From the NCBI RefSeq assembly GCF_023821985.2, contig NZ_CP098805.1:3410001-3474000 (forward strand): a stretch of DNA of 64,000 bases, read 5' to 3'. The position numbers and the translations under genes are program-made. The stretch comes from Dyadobacter chenhuakuii (lineage in GTDB: Bacteria > Bacteroidota > Bacteroidia > Cytophagales > Spirosomataceae). Under the pieces are notes generated by a model. It was not told the origin of the DNA. It saw only the letters and a program-made list of their open reading frames with translations, and made no database searches. Positions 46,206 through 54,800 of the stretch are shown one piece after another (the stretch's first letter is position 1; the number at the start of each line of letters is the position of its first letter).

Positions 46206-47270
46206 CTATTGGATTTGGCGTGTTTCTACCTTTTTCTCCGGAAAAACAACAGAGGCGAGCACGCTTATCGCCAAAATGCCGAGGATTACGTAAAGCGAAT
46301 AAACCGTCTCAAATCCAAGCTCTTCCAGTTTTGAATGGAACAGCATTTTTCCACCAATAAATACAAGCAGAACTCCTAACCCGTATTTCAGGAAGCGGAA
46401 AAGGCCCATAATGTTGCTCAGGAAAAAGAACATGGAACGAAGTCCCATGATGGCGAAAATATTGGAAAAGAACACAACATATGGATCTTTCGTAACAGAG
46501 AAAACCGCCGGCACCGAGTCAACAGCAAAAATCAAATCGGTAAATTCGACGATCAAAACGACCACAAAAAGCGGTGTTACCAGCCATTTTCCTTTTTTCA
46601 AAACAAAGAAATGTTCACGCACATATCTTGGGAAAACGGGTAAATATTTGGATGCAAATTTCACAACCGGATGCTTGGCCGGATCAATTTTTTCATCCTC
46701 GCCAGCTTCGAAGAAGATCTTACCACCCTGGTAAACCAGCAGCAAACCGAAGATATAAATGATCCATTCAAAACGCTGCATTAATGCCGAACCCAGGAAG
46801 ATAAAGATGAAACGCATGATAATTGCGCCCAAAACGCCCCAAAAAAGCACTTTTTTATAATACTGCGGACGAACGCCGAACGAGGAAAAGATCAGGATAA
46901 TAACGAAAATATTGTCAACAGAGAGCGCGTATTCAAGCAGATAGCCCGTGATAAATTCCAGGGACATATTCTTCCGGTAAATTTCAAGGCTTCCCTCAAA
47001 ATTCCCGGGAATGAGCTTCAAATGCGGTGCATACTTGTCTTTAACTGCTGCCAAATCAGCGTAGTTCTCCATGCCATGCACCAGATCGCCATGTGTGTTG
47101 ATGATGACGTAGAAAACGAGTGCAAGAAAGATCCAGGCAACAGTCCACGCAGCGGCTTCGCCGAATTTTACAACATGGTCTTTTTTATTAAAAACGCCGA
47201 GGTCTAAAAGCAGCATGACGCTGATCACCAATATAAACCCGCCAAAAAACAGAACTTCGTTGGAAAACAT
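46206..47270 (-). CDS. TerC-family membrane protein (Alx/TerC)
   Basis: 354 residues with about nine membrane helices. The two conserved acidic signatures are present: EYALSVDNIFVIILIF and DLIFAVDSVPAVFSVT. The first helix (FGGFILVISVMLLLDLGVF) is typical. E. coli Alx and related TerC proteins export manganese, in some cases for metalation of secreted proteins; older names refer to tellurite resistance. The gene stands alone, with a promoter element and a hairpin leader on its 5' side. Confidence 0.93.
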   Translation of the reverse strand: MFSNEVLFFGGFILVISVMLLLDLGVFNKKDHVVKFGEAAAWTVAWIFLALVFYVIINTHGDLVHGMENYADLAAVKDKYAPHLKLIPGNFEGSLEIYRKNMSLEFITGYLLEYALSVDNIFVIILIFSSFGVRPQYYKKVLFWGVLGAIIMRFIFIFLGSALMQRFEWIIYIFGLLLVYQGGKIFFEAGEDEKIDPAKHPVVKFASKYLPVFPRYVREHFFVLKKGKWLVTPLFVVVLIVEFTDLIFAVDSVPAVFSVTKDPYVVFFSNIFAIMGLRSMFFFLSNIMGLFRFLKYGLGVLLVFIGGKMLFHSKLEELGFETVYSLYVILGILAISVLASVVFPEKKVETRQIQ

Positions 47271-47305
47271 GAATAAATATATTTACTATTTAAAATCACC
47301 CACAG

Positions 47306-47345
47306 ACAGGATAATGCAATAAAACATCAATCTATGCAATCCTGT
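47306..47345 (-). promoter_or_regulatory. Hairpin in the terC 5' leader
   Basis: ACAGGATAATGCA pairs with TGCAATCCTGT (2-nt bulge) around a 16-nt loop. It begins where transcription from the TACCTTTG element would start, leaving a leader of about 78 nt before the terC ATG. It does not show the conserved core of the manganese yybP-ykoY riboswitch. Confidence 0.45.
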
Positions 47346-47354
47346 CAAAGGAGG

Positions 47355-47362
47355 CAAAGGTA
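47355..47362 (-). promoter_or_regulatory. -7 promoter element of terC
   Basis: Minus-strand TACCTTTG matches TAnnTTTG; no clear -33 TTG. Confidence 0.5.
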
Positions 47363-47570
47363 ATTAAAATATAAAGTGCTAAAATTAAATAGGACGGACG
47401 GCATTAAAATTATGCGAGGCCAGCCCAAGCAAGAAGCAGAAACTGCACATTGCACCGGCAGCGCACATTCATTTTAATATTTTTTGAAAAAAAATGCGTC
47501 CAGTATCAATTGAGTAACAATTTGTTAATAAAATGTTGCGTTTTTTTTCCTAAATATTTTTTACAAAAAC

Positions 47571-47601
47571 TTGCGTCACATACTCCCTGTGCCTACATTT
47601 G
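47571..47601 (+). promoter_or_regulatory. Promoter of the tRNA-Gly gene
   Basis: TTG (47571-47573), 20 nt, TACATTTG (47594-47601): a full match to the Bacteroidota consensus. The predicted start is about 18 nt before the mature tRNA. Confidence 0.8.
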
Positions 47602-47626
47602 CACCACCATAATCAAAAACGGTTAT

Positions 47627-47699
47627 GCGAAAGTAGCTCAGCTGGTAGAGCGCGACCTTGCCAAGGTCGAGGTCGCGGGTTCGAACCCCGTCTTTCGCT
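47627..47699 (+). tRNA. tRNA-Gly (anticodon GCC)
   Basis: A complete 73-nt cloverleaf: acceptor GCGAAAG/CTTTCGC, D arm GCTC...GAGC, anticodon stem CGACC/GGTCG with loop TTGCCAA (GCC at 47660-47662), T arm GCGGG-TTCGAAC-CCCGT, discriminator T. No CCA is encoded. Confidence 0.98.
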
Positions 47700-47707
47700 C
47701 AGAGGTT

Positions 47708-47733
47708 AAAGCACCGGAAACGGTGCTTTTTTT
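47708..47733 (+). terminator. Terminator after tRNA-Gly
   Basis: AAAGCACCG-GAAA-CGGTGCTTT followed by a T run; a GNRA-type loop gives a very stable hairpin. Confidence 0.9.
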
Positions 47734-47763
47734 CTCTATATGCCATCCTAATCGCATGGATGA

Positions 47764-47849
47764 TGCCGGGGTGGTGGAACTGGTAGACACGCAGGACTTA
47801 AAATCCTGTGAGCCGAAACGCTCGTACGGGTTCGATTCCCGTCCCCGGT
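47764..47849 (+). tRNA. tRNA-Leu (anticodon TAA)
   Basis: An 86-nt class II tRNA: acceptor GCCGGGG/CCCCGGT (terminal G-T pair), anticodon stem CAGGA/TCCTG with loop CTTAAAA, long variable arm TGAGCCGAAACGCTCGT, T arm ACGGG-TTCGATT-CCCGT, discriminator A. No CCA is encoded. It lies 64 nt after tRNA-Gly, beyond that gene's terminator. Confidence 0.98.
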
Positions 47850-47850
47850 A

Positions 47851-47885
47851 CAAAGCCTCTGGAACTCCACCAGAGGCTTTTTTCT
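47851..47885 (+). terminator. Terminator after tRNA-Leu
   Basis: AAAGCCTCTGG and CCAGAGGCTTT around a 7-nt loop, followed by a T-rich run. Confidence 0.9.
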
Positions 47886-47957
47886 TTTCAGGCATGCTTT
47901 ATTTAAGCAATACTTTTCTACATTTATCTTCCTGACGATTTTTCAATATCTGCCTGC

Positions 47958-48656
47958 ATGAAGCTTTTGCTTATCGAAGACGAACCCAGCGTAATTTCCC
48001 TCATTCAAAGAAGCCTATCCGCTTCCGGGCACGAAATAACGGTGGCTATGGACGGCAAATCGGGCCTGGAAATGGCTACGAACCACACCTTCGATATGAT
48101 CATACTGGACCTGATGCTCCCCGTCATCAATGGCATGGAAGTATGCAGGAAAATCCGCAGCGCTGGCCATGCAACGCCTATTCTCATGCTGACAGCGCTG
48201 GGCACAACAGAGAATATCGTATCGGGATTAGATGCCGGAGCAGACGATTATATGACCAAGCCCTTCAAGCTGGCAGAGCTCGAAGCCCGCATTCGCACGC
48301 TCACCCGTCGAGGAAAGGAAGTCGAAAAAGAGAAAAACGGGACGAAGCTTGAAATTGCAGATCTGGTGCTGAATACAGAGACGAAGATCGTGCAAAGAAA
48401 CGGCCACATCATTGACCTCACTGCCACGGAATTCCGCCTGCTGGAATTTCTAATCCATAACCGGAACAAAGTACTCAACCGAATGGAGATCCTGGAAAAT
48501 GTATGGGACATCAACTTTAACCTCGGCACCAATGTCGTGGACGTTTACATTAATTATCTCCGCAAAAAAGTTGATAAAAATCAAAAAAATAAGCTGATAC
48601 ACACCGTTTTCGGCATGGGATATGTGATGCGACAGTCTTATGAAGATACAAACTAA
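47958..48656 (+). CDS. OmpR/PhoB-family response regulator
   Basis: 232 residues. The receiver domain (1-115) has the acidic pair ED at 7-8, phosphoacceptor Asp51 in IILDLMLP, the T/A switch in LMLTALG and the Lys in DYMTKPF. The C-terminal winged helix (about 130-228) has LTATEFRLLEFL and VDVYINYLRKKVD, ending in VFGMGYVM. It overlaps the sensor kinase gene by 17 bp, so the two form a cognate pair. Target genes are unknown; the Usp-like/bestrophin pair downstream is the nearest candidate. Confidence 0.95.
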   Translation: MKLLLIEDEPSVISLIQRSLSASGHEITVAMDGKSGLEMATNHTFDMIILDLMLPVINGMEVCRKIRSAGHATPILMLTALGTTENIVSGLDAGADDYMTKPFKLAELEARIRTLTRRGKEVEKEKNGTKLEIADLVLNTETKIVQRNGHIIDLTATEFRLLEFLIHNRNKVLNRMEILENVWDINFNLGTNVVDVYINYLRKKVDKNQKNKLIHTVFGMGYVMRQSYEDTN

Positions 48657-50016
48657 AATTGCCCTTCTCTTCACGATTCTCACGTCAGGCATTATCGTGG
48701 CGCTGAGCGTATTTATTTACACATTCGGGTCGGAAAGCGTTTCAAACAGCTTTTATCACCGGCTGGAAGTCCGGGCAGACATTGTCGGGCACGCAGCATT
48801 GCAGGAAAGTAAATCGACTACTTCTATTTACTACGACATTAAGGAACGACACCTGGGCGACCTGCCTTTTGAGCAGCACCATATCATCAAGAACGGCGAG
48901 ATTGAAAAGGCAAGACAACTGAAAGAACGGCTGCCGATGCCTTCTGCTTTTTACGATAATATTGTTAGAAAAGAACCTGCCCGCTTTTTCAAGAATGATA
49001 CTTCTTATGTTGGATTGAACATTAACCAGTCCGGTAAAACCATAATCATATTGTCATCCGCGGTGGATCTTTACGGTCTGGAAGAAATTGAAAACCTCAA
49101 AAAACTGCTGATTGTAGGCTTTTTCATCTCCATGATCTTCGTTTTCACGTTTGGAAAACTGTTTTCTACACAAATTTTCAATCCCATCCGACGCATTATT
49201 CGCAATGTAAAAGGGATTAGTGCGCATAACCTGCACCAGCGCCTTGAAGTTGCCGGCAGTAAGGACGAAATCGATGATCTCACGCATACGTTCAATGATA
49301 TGCTGAACCGCCTCGAAATTACATTTGAAATACAAAACAACTTTGTCAGCAACGCCTCCCACGAGTTCAGAACGCCCCTTACCGTAATCAGCGGCGAAGC
49401 GCAACTAGGCCTTTCCCTTGAAGAAATCCCTCCTGCCGCGAAGTCCTCGTTTGAAGTTATTTACAAGGAAGCGGGAAAGCTCGAACATCTGGCCAACAGT
49501 ATGTTAAAGCTGGCACAAACCGGTTTCGATGGCACAAAGGAACAATGGTCGCCTATACGGGTGGACGAGTTGGTGTTGTCTGTCAAAGAAGCGGTGGACA
49601 AGATTATTCCCGATAATCAGGTGGATATCGATTTTAATCATTTACCAGAGGACGAAGCCAAGCTGACAATTAACGGAAATCAGACCCTTCTCACGGCAGC
49701 ACTGTCAAACATTGTTCTTAATAGTTGTAAGTATTCTGATAATAAACCGGTTACAATTATCATTTCTTCTGATGGAACCCATTCTATTGTGGAAATTCAG
49801 GATATAGGGATCGGCATTCCTGATCGGGAGATTGCTCAGATCTATGTCCCATTCTTCCGGGCCTCTAATACGGAGCGTTACAAAGGCTTCGGGATAGGGC
49901 TTCCCTTGGCTAATAACATTATCAAGAAGCATAATGGAACCATTGCCGTTGATAGTCAGGTTGGTGCGGGAACGAGCTTCAAAATTCACTTGCCCTGCTC
50001 AAAAGCATCCTTCTAA
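48640..50016 (+). CDS. Membrane sensor histidine kinase
   Basis: 458 residues: first membrane helix at about 7-30 (ALLFTILTSGIIVALSVFIY), a periplasmic sensor region of about 115 residues, a second helix at about 155-175 (LLIVGFFISMIFVFTFG), HAMP (FNPIRRIIRNVKGIS), HisKA with the phospho-His in NASHEFRTPLTVISGEA (about 241), and a HATPase_c domain with N box NIVLNSCKYSD, G1 DIGIGIP and G2 GFGIGLPLANNI. All motifs are intact. The signal cannot be read from the sequence. Confidence 0.95.
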   Translation: MKIQTKIALLFTILTSGIIVALSVFIYTFGSESVSNSFYHRLEVRADIVGHAALQESKSTTSIYYDIKERHLGDLPFEQHHIIKNGEIEKARQLKERLPMPSAFYDNIVRKEPARFFKNDTSYVGLNINQSGKTIIILSSAVDLYGLEEIENLKKLLIVGFFISMIFVFTFGKLFSTQIFNPIRRIIRNVKGISAHNLHQRLEVAGSKDEIDDLTHTFNDMLNRLEITFEIQNNFVSNASHEFRTPLTVISGEAQLGLSLEEIPPAAKSSFEVIYKEAGKLEHLANSMLKLAQTGFDGTKEQWSPIRVDELVLSVKEAVDKIIPDNQVDIDFNHLPEDEAKLTINGNQTLLTAALSNIVLNSCKYSDNKPVTIIISSDGTHSIVEIQDIGIGIPDREIAQIYVPFFRASNTERYKGFGIGLPLANNIIKKHNGTIAVDSQVGAGTSFKIHLPCSKASF

Positions 50017-50158
50017 TGTCATTTTAATAATCTAATCCCCTTCTAATAAGTCTCACATTGTATTATAACACCGCTTTTAAGTGGTGCTAACAACCTCGCT
50101 GTAACATTGCATTATCAATTTAATTCAATGGATCAATCAACAAAACAAGCGAGAAAAT

Positions 50159-50617
50159 ATGAAGACTGTAATTATCCCGGCCGACTTTACTGCTGACAGC
50201 CTGCAAGTTGCACACGTTCTGGCACGAAACGCCCAACAGAAGTTCTCCATCGTCTTTACACATCTTTTCCACGTTGCAGACGACATTCAGGACCTTCTTT
50301 TTTCAACTTATAGGAAGAAAGAATACGACTTCGTTTCAGAGGATTTCTGGAAAGAATGTCATGTAATTAAAGATGTATACAGCAATAAGGTGCACAGTAT
50401 CAAAGTGGAATTCTTTTACGGCAACAAGCTTGCTGCATTCAAGAACTTCCTGGACGCCAATAACGCGGACTTCATTGCATTTTCGGAAAGCAATGGCATT
50501 CCAAAGCTGTCGAAGAGCAGCCTGGACGCATTGCCGATCATCAAAAAAGCAGGTGTAGAATTGATTAATGTGGACAAGATTGAGGAACCAGCTAACACAC
50601 AGGAAATATGCTTCTGA
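50159..50617 (+). CDS. Universal-stress-protein-like small protein
   Basis: 152 residues, soluble. The opening KTVIIPADFTADSLQVAHVLA matches the first strand and helix of the UspA fold, and IVFTHLFHV is the second strand; the later ADFIAFSE and ELINVD strands fit the same fold. The nucleotide-binding G-2x-G-9x-G-(S/T) motif of ATP-binding Usp proteins is absent. The gene ends 10 bp inside the bestrophin gene, which suggests translational coupling and a shared role. Confidence 0.65.
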   Translation: MKTVIIPADFTADSLQVAHVLARNAQQKFSIVFTHLFHVADDIQDLLFSTYRKKEYDFVSEDFWKECHVIKDVYSNKVHSIKVEFFYGNKLAAFKNFLDANNADFIAFSESNGIPKLSKSSLDALPIIKKAGVELINVDKIEEPANTQEICF

Positions 50618-51519
50618 AAAAAAACATCCCCGTCAGATACATCTTTGGCAAGATCAAATACGAAATACTGTTTGTGGCCATTTATGGATTTGCAATTGAA
50701 GTGATTTACAAAAACTTCAACATTACAGACATTTCAATTCCAATGACCGTCCCAACGGTGCTCGGAACAATCATCTCCCTGCTGCTCGCATTCCGGTCCA
50801 ACCAGGCTTACGACCGCTGGTGGGAAGCGCGCCAGATCTGGGGTGCGATCGTTAACGATTCGAGGACATTAGCACGTCAGGTCATGTTTTTAATCGACGA
50901 TCCTTACGATCCGGATCAGATAGAAGGTTTTAAAAACCGCATTATCAAACGACAAATAGCCTGGTGTTATGCATTAGCGCATGGTTTGCGGAAAGAAGAT
51001 CCTATGCCAGACATTGAAAAATATGTTTCGCCGGAAGAGAGCGAATCTCTGCAAGATTATGATAATAAGCATGTTGGCCTTATCCAGTTGCATGCCCGTG
51101 ATTATAACAATGCATTGAAGCAAGGCTGGGTGAATCCTTATCAGCAAATCGAAATGGATGCAACATTGACGCGCCTTGTAGATTCAATGGGAAAATGTGA
51201 ACGTATCAAAAACACCGTTTTTCCATCTACATATAGTCTGTACATTCATCTGGCATTGCACTTCTTCATATTGTTGCTCCCGTTCGGACTTGTTGAACTC
51301 TTTGGTTTTCTGATGGTTCCTGTGCTGATCGTCATAACAGGCTGCTTTTTCCTGATTGAAAAAATGGCCATTCATTTACAGGATCCGTTTGAAAATAAGC
51401 CCACAGATACGCCAATGCTGACTATTTCAAGGAACATTGAGCGCGATCTGAAACAAATGATGCGCGATAAACAAATGCCGGTAGCAGTTCAGCAGCCATC
51501 GCATTTCTATGTCCTTTAA
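50608..51519 (+). CDS. Bestrophin-family ion channel (UPF0187)
   Basis: 303 residues. The N-terminal region carries the family core TVPTVLGTIISLLLAFRSNQAYDRWWEAR (split here as TVPTVLGTIISLLLAF and RSNQAYDRWWEAR), then VNDSRTLARQV; helices at about 25-45, 60-80 and 215-255 are hydrophobic. Bacterial bestrophins form pentameric cation or anion channels in the inner membrane. Its start overlaps the Usp-like gene; a strong terminator lies downstream. Confidence 0.92.
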   Translation: MLLKKNIPVRYIFGKIKYEILFVAIYGFAIEVIYKNFNITDISIPMTVPTVLGTIISLLLAFRSNQAYDRWWEARQIWGAIVNDSRTLARQVMFLIDDPYDPDQIEGFKNRIIKRQIAWCYALAHGLRKEDPMPDIEKYVSPEESESLQDYDNKHVGLIQLHARDYNNALKQGWVNPYQQIEMDATLTRLVDSMGKCERIKNTVFPSTYSLYIHLALHFFILLLPFGLVELFGFLMVPVLIVITGCFFLIEKMAIHLQDPFENKPTDTPMLTISRNIERDLKQMMRDKQMPVAVQQPSHFYVL

Positions 51520-51588
51520 TCATTAAGGAAACCCCTCTTTTTGCCTTAAATTATTTGATAATTAACTAGGAACTTGTTCTATGACTTT

Positions 51589-51619
51589 AAAAAAGACTTC
51601 CGCCTGGAAGTCTTTTTTA
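51589..51619 (+). terminator. Terminator after the bestrophin gene
   Basis: AAAAAAGACTTCC-GCCT-GGAAGTCTTTTTT, a perfect 13-bp stem. The same GACTTCC/GGAAGTC stem core appears at 3310-3342. Confidence 0.93.
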
Positions 51620-51635
51620 TTGATCCCTTTTCGCT

Positions 51636-51643
51636 TATATTTG
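51636..51643 (+). promoter_or_regulatory. Candidate -7 promoter element for the SNF2 helicase gene
   Basis: TATATTTG fits TAnnTTTG; the nearest TTG is only 13 nt upstream, which is too close for a standard -33. Confidence 0.35.
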
Positions 51644-51725
51644 AAGTTTTCCAAATTGTTAAGAGCCTGTTAAATCGAATTAGCGGCTCTTTACCAGCAC
51701 TTCACGCCTACCCAACCGTAACAGA

Positions 51726-54665
51726 ATGAAAGTTTCTCCCACCGAGCCGTTTAAAATTGTTTATTCCATTCTCAATCATGAATTTTTGGGATACATTTTT
51801 GAATCCTTTGTGGTCCAACTGAACAATCAGGGCGATTTTTCATTCCAGATCCAGAACATTTCATCCAAGAATATCAAAGAATTCCGCACCGGTATTGACC
51901 AGCGTGATGTGGAACTCGTAGGGTTGATTGACGACATTCAGCAAGATGTTATTCTTCGAAAATTCAATCCCAAAAAACTGAATGCCGTAGACTTTTTCCT
52001 GAAAGTTTATGACGCGCAAAAAGGCGATAAGGCGACTCAGGAAACCATTGCGGCTTATCTTGAAAATTGTAAAGCCAAGATACTCGAAAGGCTTAGCGGC
52101 AAAGAGATTTTTATTATGGGTAGCGATGGAAACCCATTGTGGAAACCGGTTTTCTGGGAGCCGGAAAAAGCTACGATCCGCTTTCACTTTATCCGAAACG
52201 AGGATAACACACATTATTTCCCTACAATCCGTCACAAATATCAAAAGGTTGATTTTCAATATAAAAATGCCTTCCTGATTTGCGAAGAACCCGCCTGGCT
52301 CGTTGTGGACGGACATTTGCTGCATTTTGAAGGTCACGTGGATGGCAAAAAGATCAAACCATTCCTCGCCAAAAAATTCATTGCCATTCCCGGACAGGTG
52401 GAAGAACAATATTATGGCAGGTTTGTGGCTCCGCTGATAGCCTCCTATGATGTGGTGGCCAGAGGTTTTGAGATCAGAAATGTCTCATCAACGCCTAAAA
52501 CTGTCCTGACAATCTCGGAATATAGCTCAAATAAAAAGGTTCCGGTCATTTTCCAGGATGGGGATGTGGATGTGATGGAGGAAGAAGAGGACAATGATGT
52601 GGCATTCGATTTGTCATTTCAATATGCCAATTTCTCCTTCCACTACGACAGTTTTGCGCATGCGTCGAGCGTGCATATGGAGAAAAAGAATAATGATTAT
52701 GTCTTTAATAAGGTTAAACGCAGCATTGAAGCAGAAAGCCAGCATGTGGCGCTGCTGAAAGACTGGGGCCTCAATATACGAAACGGCAATATCCAGATGC
52801 CAAAGTCACAGGCTTTTGGCTGGCTGCAAAGCAATGCGAATACACTGGCTGAAAATGGTATTTCCGTCCGTCAGAATACGAGTGACGCTAAGCGCTATTT
52901 TCTGGGTTATTCCTCCATTGATATTTCCATTCAGGAAGGCCGGGATTGGTTTGATATCAATGCAAAAGTGAAATTCGGTGAGTTTGAAATTCCTTTTATT
53001 CAGCTAAGAAGCTATATACTCAACCGTAAGAAGGAATTTTTGCTTCCTAATGGTGAAATTGCGGTGATCCCCGAATGGTGGTTTACCAAATATTCAGAAT
53101 TTTTCTCTTTCACGGAGCACGATGGCGATGACGATCCTTTGCGGCTGCGTATGCACCATCTTGCATTGGTCCAGGAGCTAAAAGAAGAGAACCTTGCCAC
53201 AGCCACGATCAGCCGGAAACTTGAAAATCTGCGGGATTTCAATCACATTGAGGCAGTTGAGCCACCATTACATTTCGAAGGAACATTGCGTCCTTACCAA
53301 AAGACCGGTTATGACTGGTTAAGGTTTTTGAAACAATATCGCTTCGGCGGATGTCTTGCGGATGATATGGGTTTGGGGAAAACCGTGCAAACGCTGGCAT
53401 TGCTCCAAGCCGAAAAGGAAACAGGCGTAAAAGAGCCTTCCATGCTCATTATGCCCACTTCGCTGCTCTATAACTGGCAGTTAGAGGCAAAACGCTTTAC
53501 GCCGGACATGAAAGTATTGCTATATACCGGCACAAACCGTGAAAAAGACACCGCCCAGTTCGATCATTACGACTTAATCCTGACATCCTACGGAATTGTC
53601 CGGCTGGACATTGATTTCATCCAGTCTTACCGTTTCAATTACGTGATCCTGGACGAGTCCCAGGCCATTAAAAACCCTGCTTCCATCATTACCAAGGCGG
53701 TTAAGAAGCTCAATGCAGCAAACAGGCTGGTTTTGACGGGCACGCCGATTGAGAATAATACATTGGATCTCTGGTCTCAAATGTCATTCGTGAACCCGGG
53801 TTTGCTGGGCAGCCAGTCGTTTTTCAGGGATGAATTTCAGGTTCCCATTGAGAAGCGCGGGGATGAGGAGAAGACAAAAAGGCTGTACAATCTCATTAAG
53901 CCATTCATATTAAGAAGGTTAAAATCGCAGGTCGCTACTGATTTACCAGAAAAGGTTGAAAGCATTCAATACTGCGATATGTCCGATGAGCAGGAAAAAG
54001 CTTACGAAGAAGCAAAAGCATACTATCGCAACCTGATCCTGCAAAGCATTGATAATGATGGTATTTCGAAATCACAACTCGTTGTTCTGCAAGGCCTGAC
54101 TAAACTCCGGCAGCTGGCCAATCATCCATTAATGGTTGATCCGGAATATTCACACGGCTCCGGCAAGTTTGAAGATGTGCTTTACAAGATGCAAACCGCT
54201 ATCAGCGAAAATCACAAAATATTGATTTTCAGCCAATACATTAAGCACCTCGATCTGTTCCGCCAGTTTCTGAACGAAAAAGAGATCACCTACGCTTACC
54301 TCGACGGCTCAACCAAAAACCGCCAGGAGCAAGTGGAACTCTTTCAAAACAACAACGACATTAAAATATTCCTGATCTCGCTAAAAGCCGGAGGCTTAGG
54401 CCTCAATCTCACAGCCGCAGATTACGTTTTCATCCTCGACCCCTGGTGGAACCCCGCCATAGAAGCCCAAGCCGTAGACCGCGCCCACCGCATCGGCCAG
54501 GACCGAACAGTCTTTACTTATAAGTTTATTACTAAAAATTCGGTTGAGGAGAAGATTCTAGCACTTCAAAGAACCAAGAAGCAGCTGGCGGATGATCTGA
54601 TTTCGAATGAGGAAGGATTTATTAAGTCGCTGAGCCGGGAGGATGTATTGAATTTGTTGGCATGA
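51726..54665 (+). CDS. SNF2-family ATP-dependent helicase/translocase
   Basis: 979 residues. The N-terminal 500 residues are beta-rich and of unknown function. The SNF2 ATPase follows: GTLRPYQKTGYDWLRFL, motif I DDMGLGKTVQTL (about 546), motif Ia MLIMPTSLLYNW, motif II LDESQAIKNP (about 642), motif III LTGTPIENN, then the helicase C lobe with motif V SLKAGGLGLNLTAAD and motif VI DRAHRIGQDR (about 920). Bacterial members move along double-stranded DNA, and some recycle RNA polymerase (RapA). No SWIM zinc finger is visible. A housekeeping transcription or repair role is the likeliest. Confidence 0.93.
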   Translation: MKVSPTEPFKIVYSILNHEFLGYIFESFVVQLNNQGDFSFQIQNISSKNIKEFRTGIDQRDVELVGLIDDIQQDVILRKFNPKKLNAVDFFLKVYDAQKGDKATQETIAAYLENCKAKILERLSGKEIFIMGSDGNPLWKPVFWEPEKATIRFHFIRNEDNTHYFPTIRHKYQKVDFQYKNAFLICEEPAWLVVDGHLLHFEGHVDGKKIKPFLAKKFIAIPGQVEEQYYGRFVAPLIASYDVVARGFEIRNVSSTPKTVLTISEYSSNKKVPVIFQDGDVDVMEEEEDNDVAFDLSFQYANFSFHYDSFAHASSVHMEKKNNDYVFNKVKRSIEAESQHVALLKDWGLNIRNGNIQMPKSQAFGWLQSNANTLAENGISVRQNTSDAKRYFLGYSSIDISIQEGRDWFDINAKVKFGEFEIPFIQLRSYILNRKKEFLLPNGEIAVIPEWWFTKYSEFFSFTEHDGDDDPLRLRMHHLALVQELKEENLATATISRKLENLRDFNHIEAVEPPLHFEGTLRPYQKTGYDWLRFLKQYRFGGCLADDMGLGKTVQTLALLQAEKETGVKEPSMLIMPTSLLYNWQLEAKRFTPDMKVLLYTGTNREKDTAQFDHYDLILTSYGIVRLDIDFIQSYRFNYVILDESQAIKNPASIITKAVKKLNAANRLVLTGTPIENNTLDLWSQMSFVNPGLLGSQSFFRDEFQVPIEKRGDEEKTKRLYNLIKPFILRRLKSQVATDLPEKVESIQYCDMSDEQEKAYEEAKAYYRNLILQSIDNDGISKSQLVVLQGLTKLRQLANHPLMVDPEYSHGSGKFEDVLYKMQTAISENHKILIFSQYIKHLDLFRQFLNEKEITYAYLDGSTKNRQEQVELFQNNNDIKIFLISLKAGGLGLNLTAADYVFILDPWWNPAIEAQAVDRAHRIGQDRTVFTYKFITKNSVEEKILALQRTKKQLADDLISNEEGFIKSLSREDVLNLLA

Positions 54666-54675
54666 CCCCTTAAAA

Positions 54676-54767
54676 CCCTGTCAGCCTGAGCGGAGTCGAA
54701 GGCGCGCTACTGGCAAGTAACGCGCCTTCGACCGCCCGGCGGCCCGGTCCGCTCAGGCTGACAGGGC
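54676..54767. repeat. REP-like long palindrome between convergent genes
   Basis: CCCTGTCAGCCTGAGCGGAG... (54676-54706) and its inverted copy (54721-54767) flank a 14-nt loop. The right arm differs by an inserted GC-rich block of about 15 bp (CGCCCGGCGGCCCGG) between CTTCGAC and TCCGCTCAGG. Same family as 1719-1980. Lying between the 3' ends of the SNF2 and purA genes, it could terminate transcription in both directions. Confidence 0.82.
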
Positions 54768-54800
54768 TGTATTCAAGCTGACAAGCTAGCAACTCTTATT

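Larger units (their letters stand above)
47271..47626. other. Gene-free divergent intergenic region (terC leader and tRNA promoter)
   Basis: About 356 bp with no credible coding frame. On the minus strand it holds a TACCTTTG element (47355-47362) and, just downstream, a hairpin (47306-47345) at the 5' end of the predicted terC transcript. On the plus strand it holds the tRNA-Gly promoter at 47571-47601. The middle (about 47400-47560) is AT-rich with poly-T/poly-A tracts and shows no other feature. Confidence 0.6.

Noticed and set aside
47271..47362. Manganese yybP-ykoY riboswitch before terC
   Set aside because: The hairpin is simple and the conserved internal-loop sequences of that class are not seen; kept only as an unnamed leader structure.
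47450..47935. Open frame of 161 residues covering both tRNAs
   Set aside because: It reads straight through tRNA-Gly, tRNA-Leu and two terminators.
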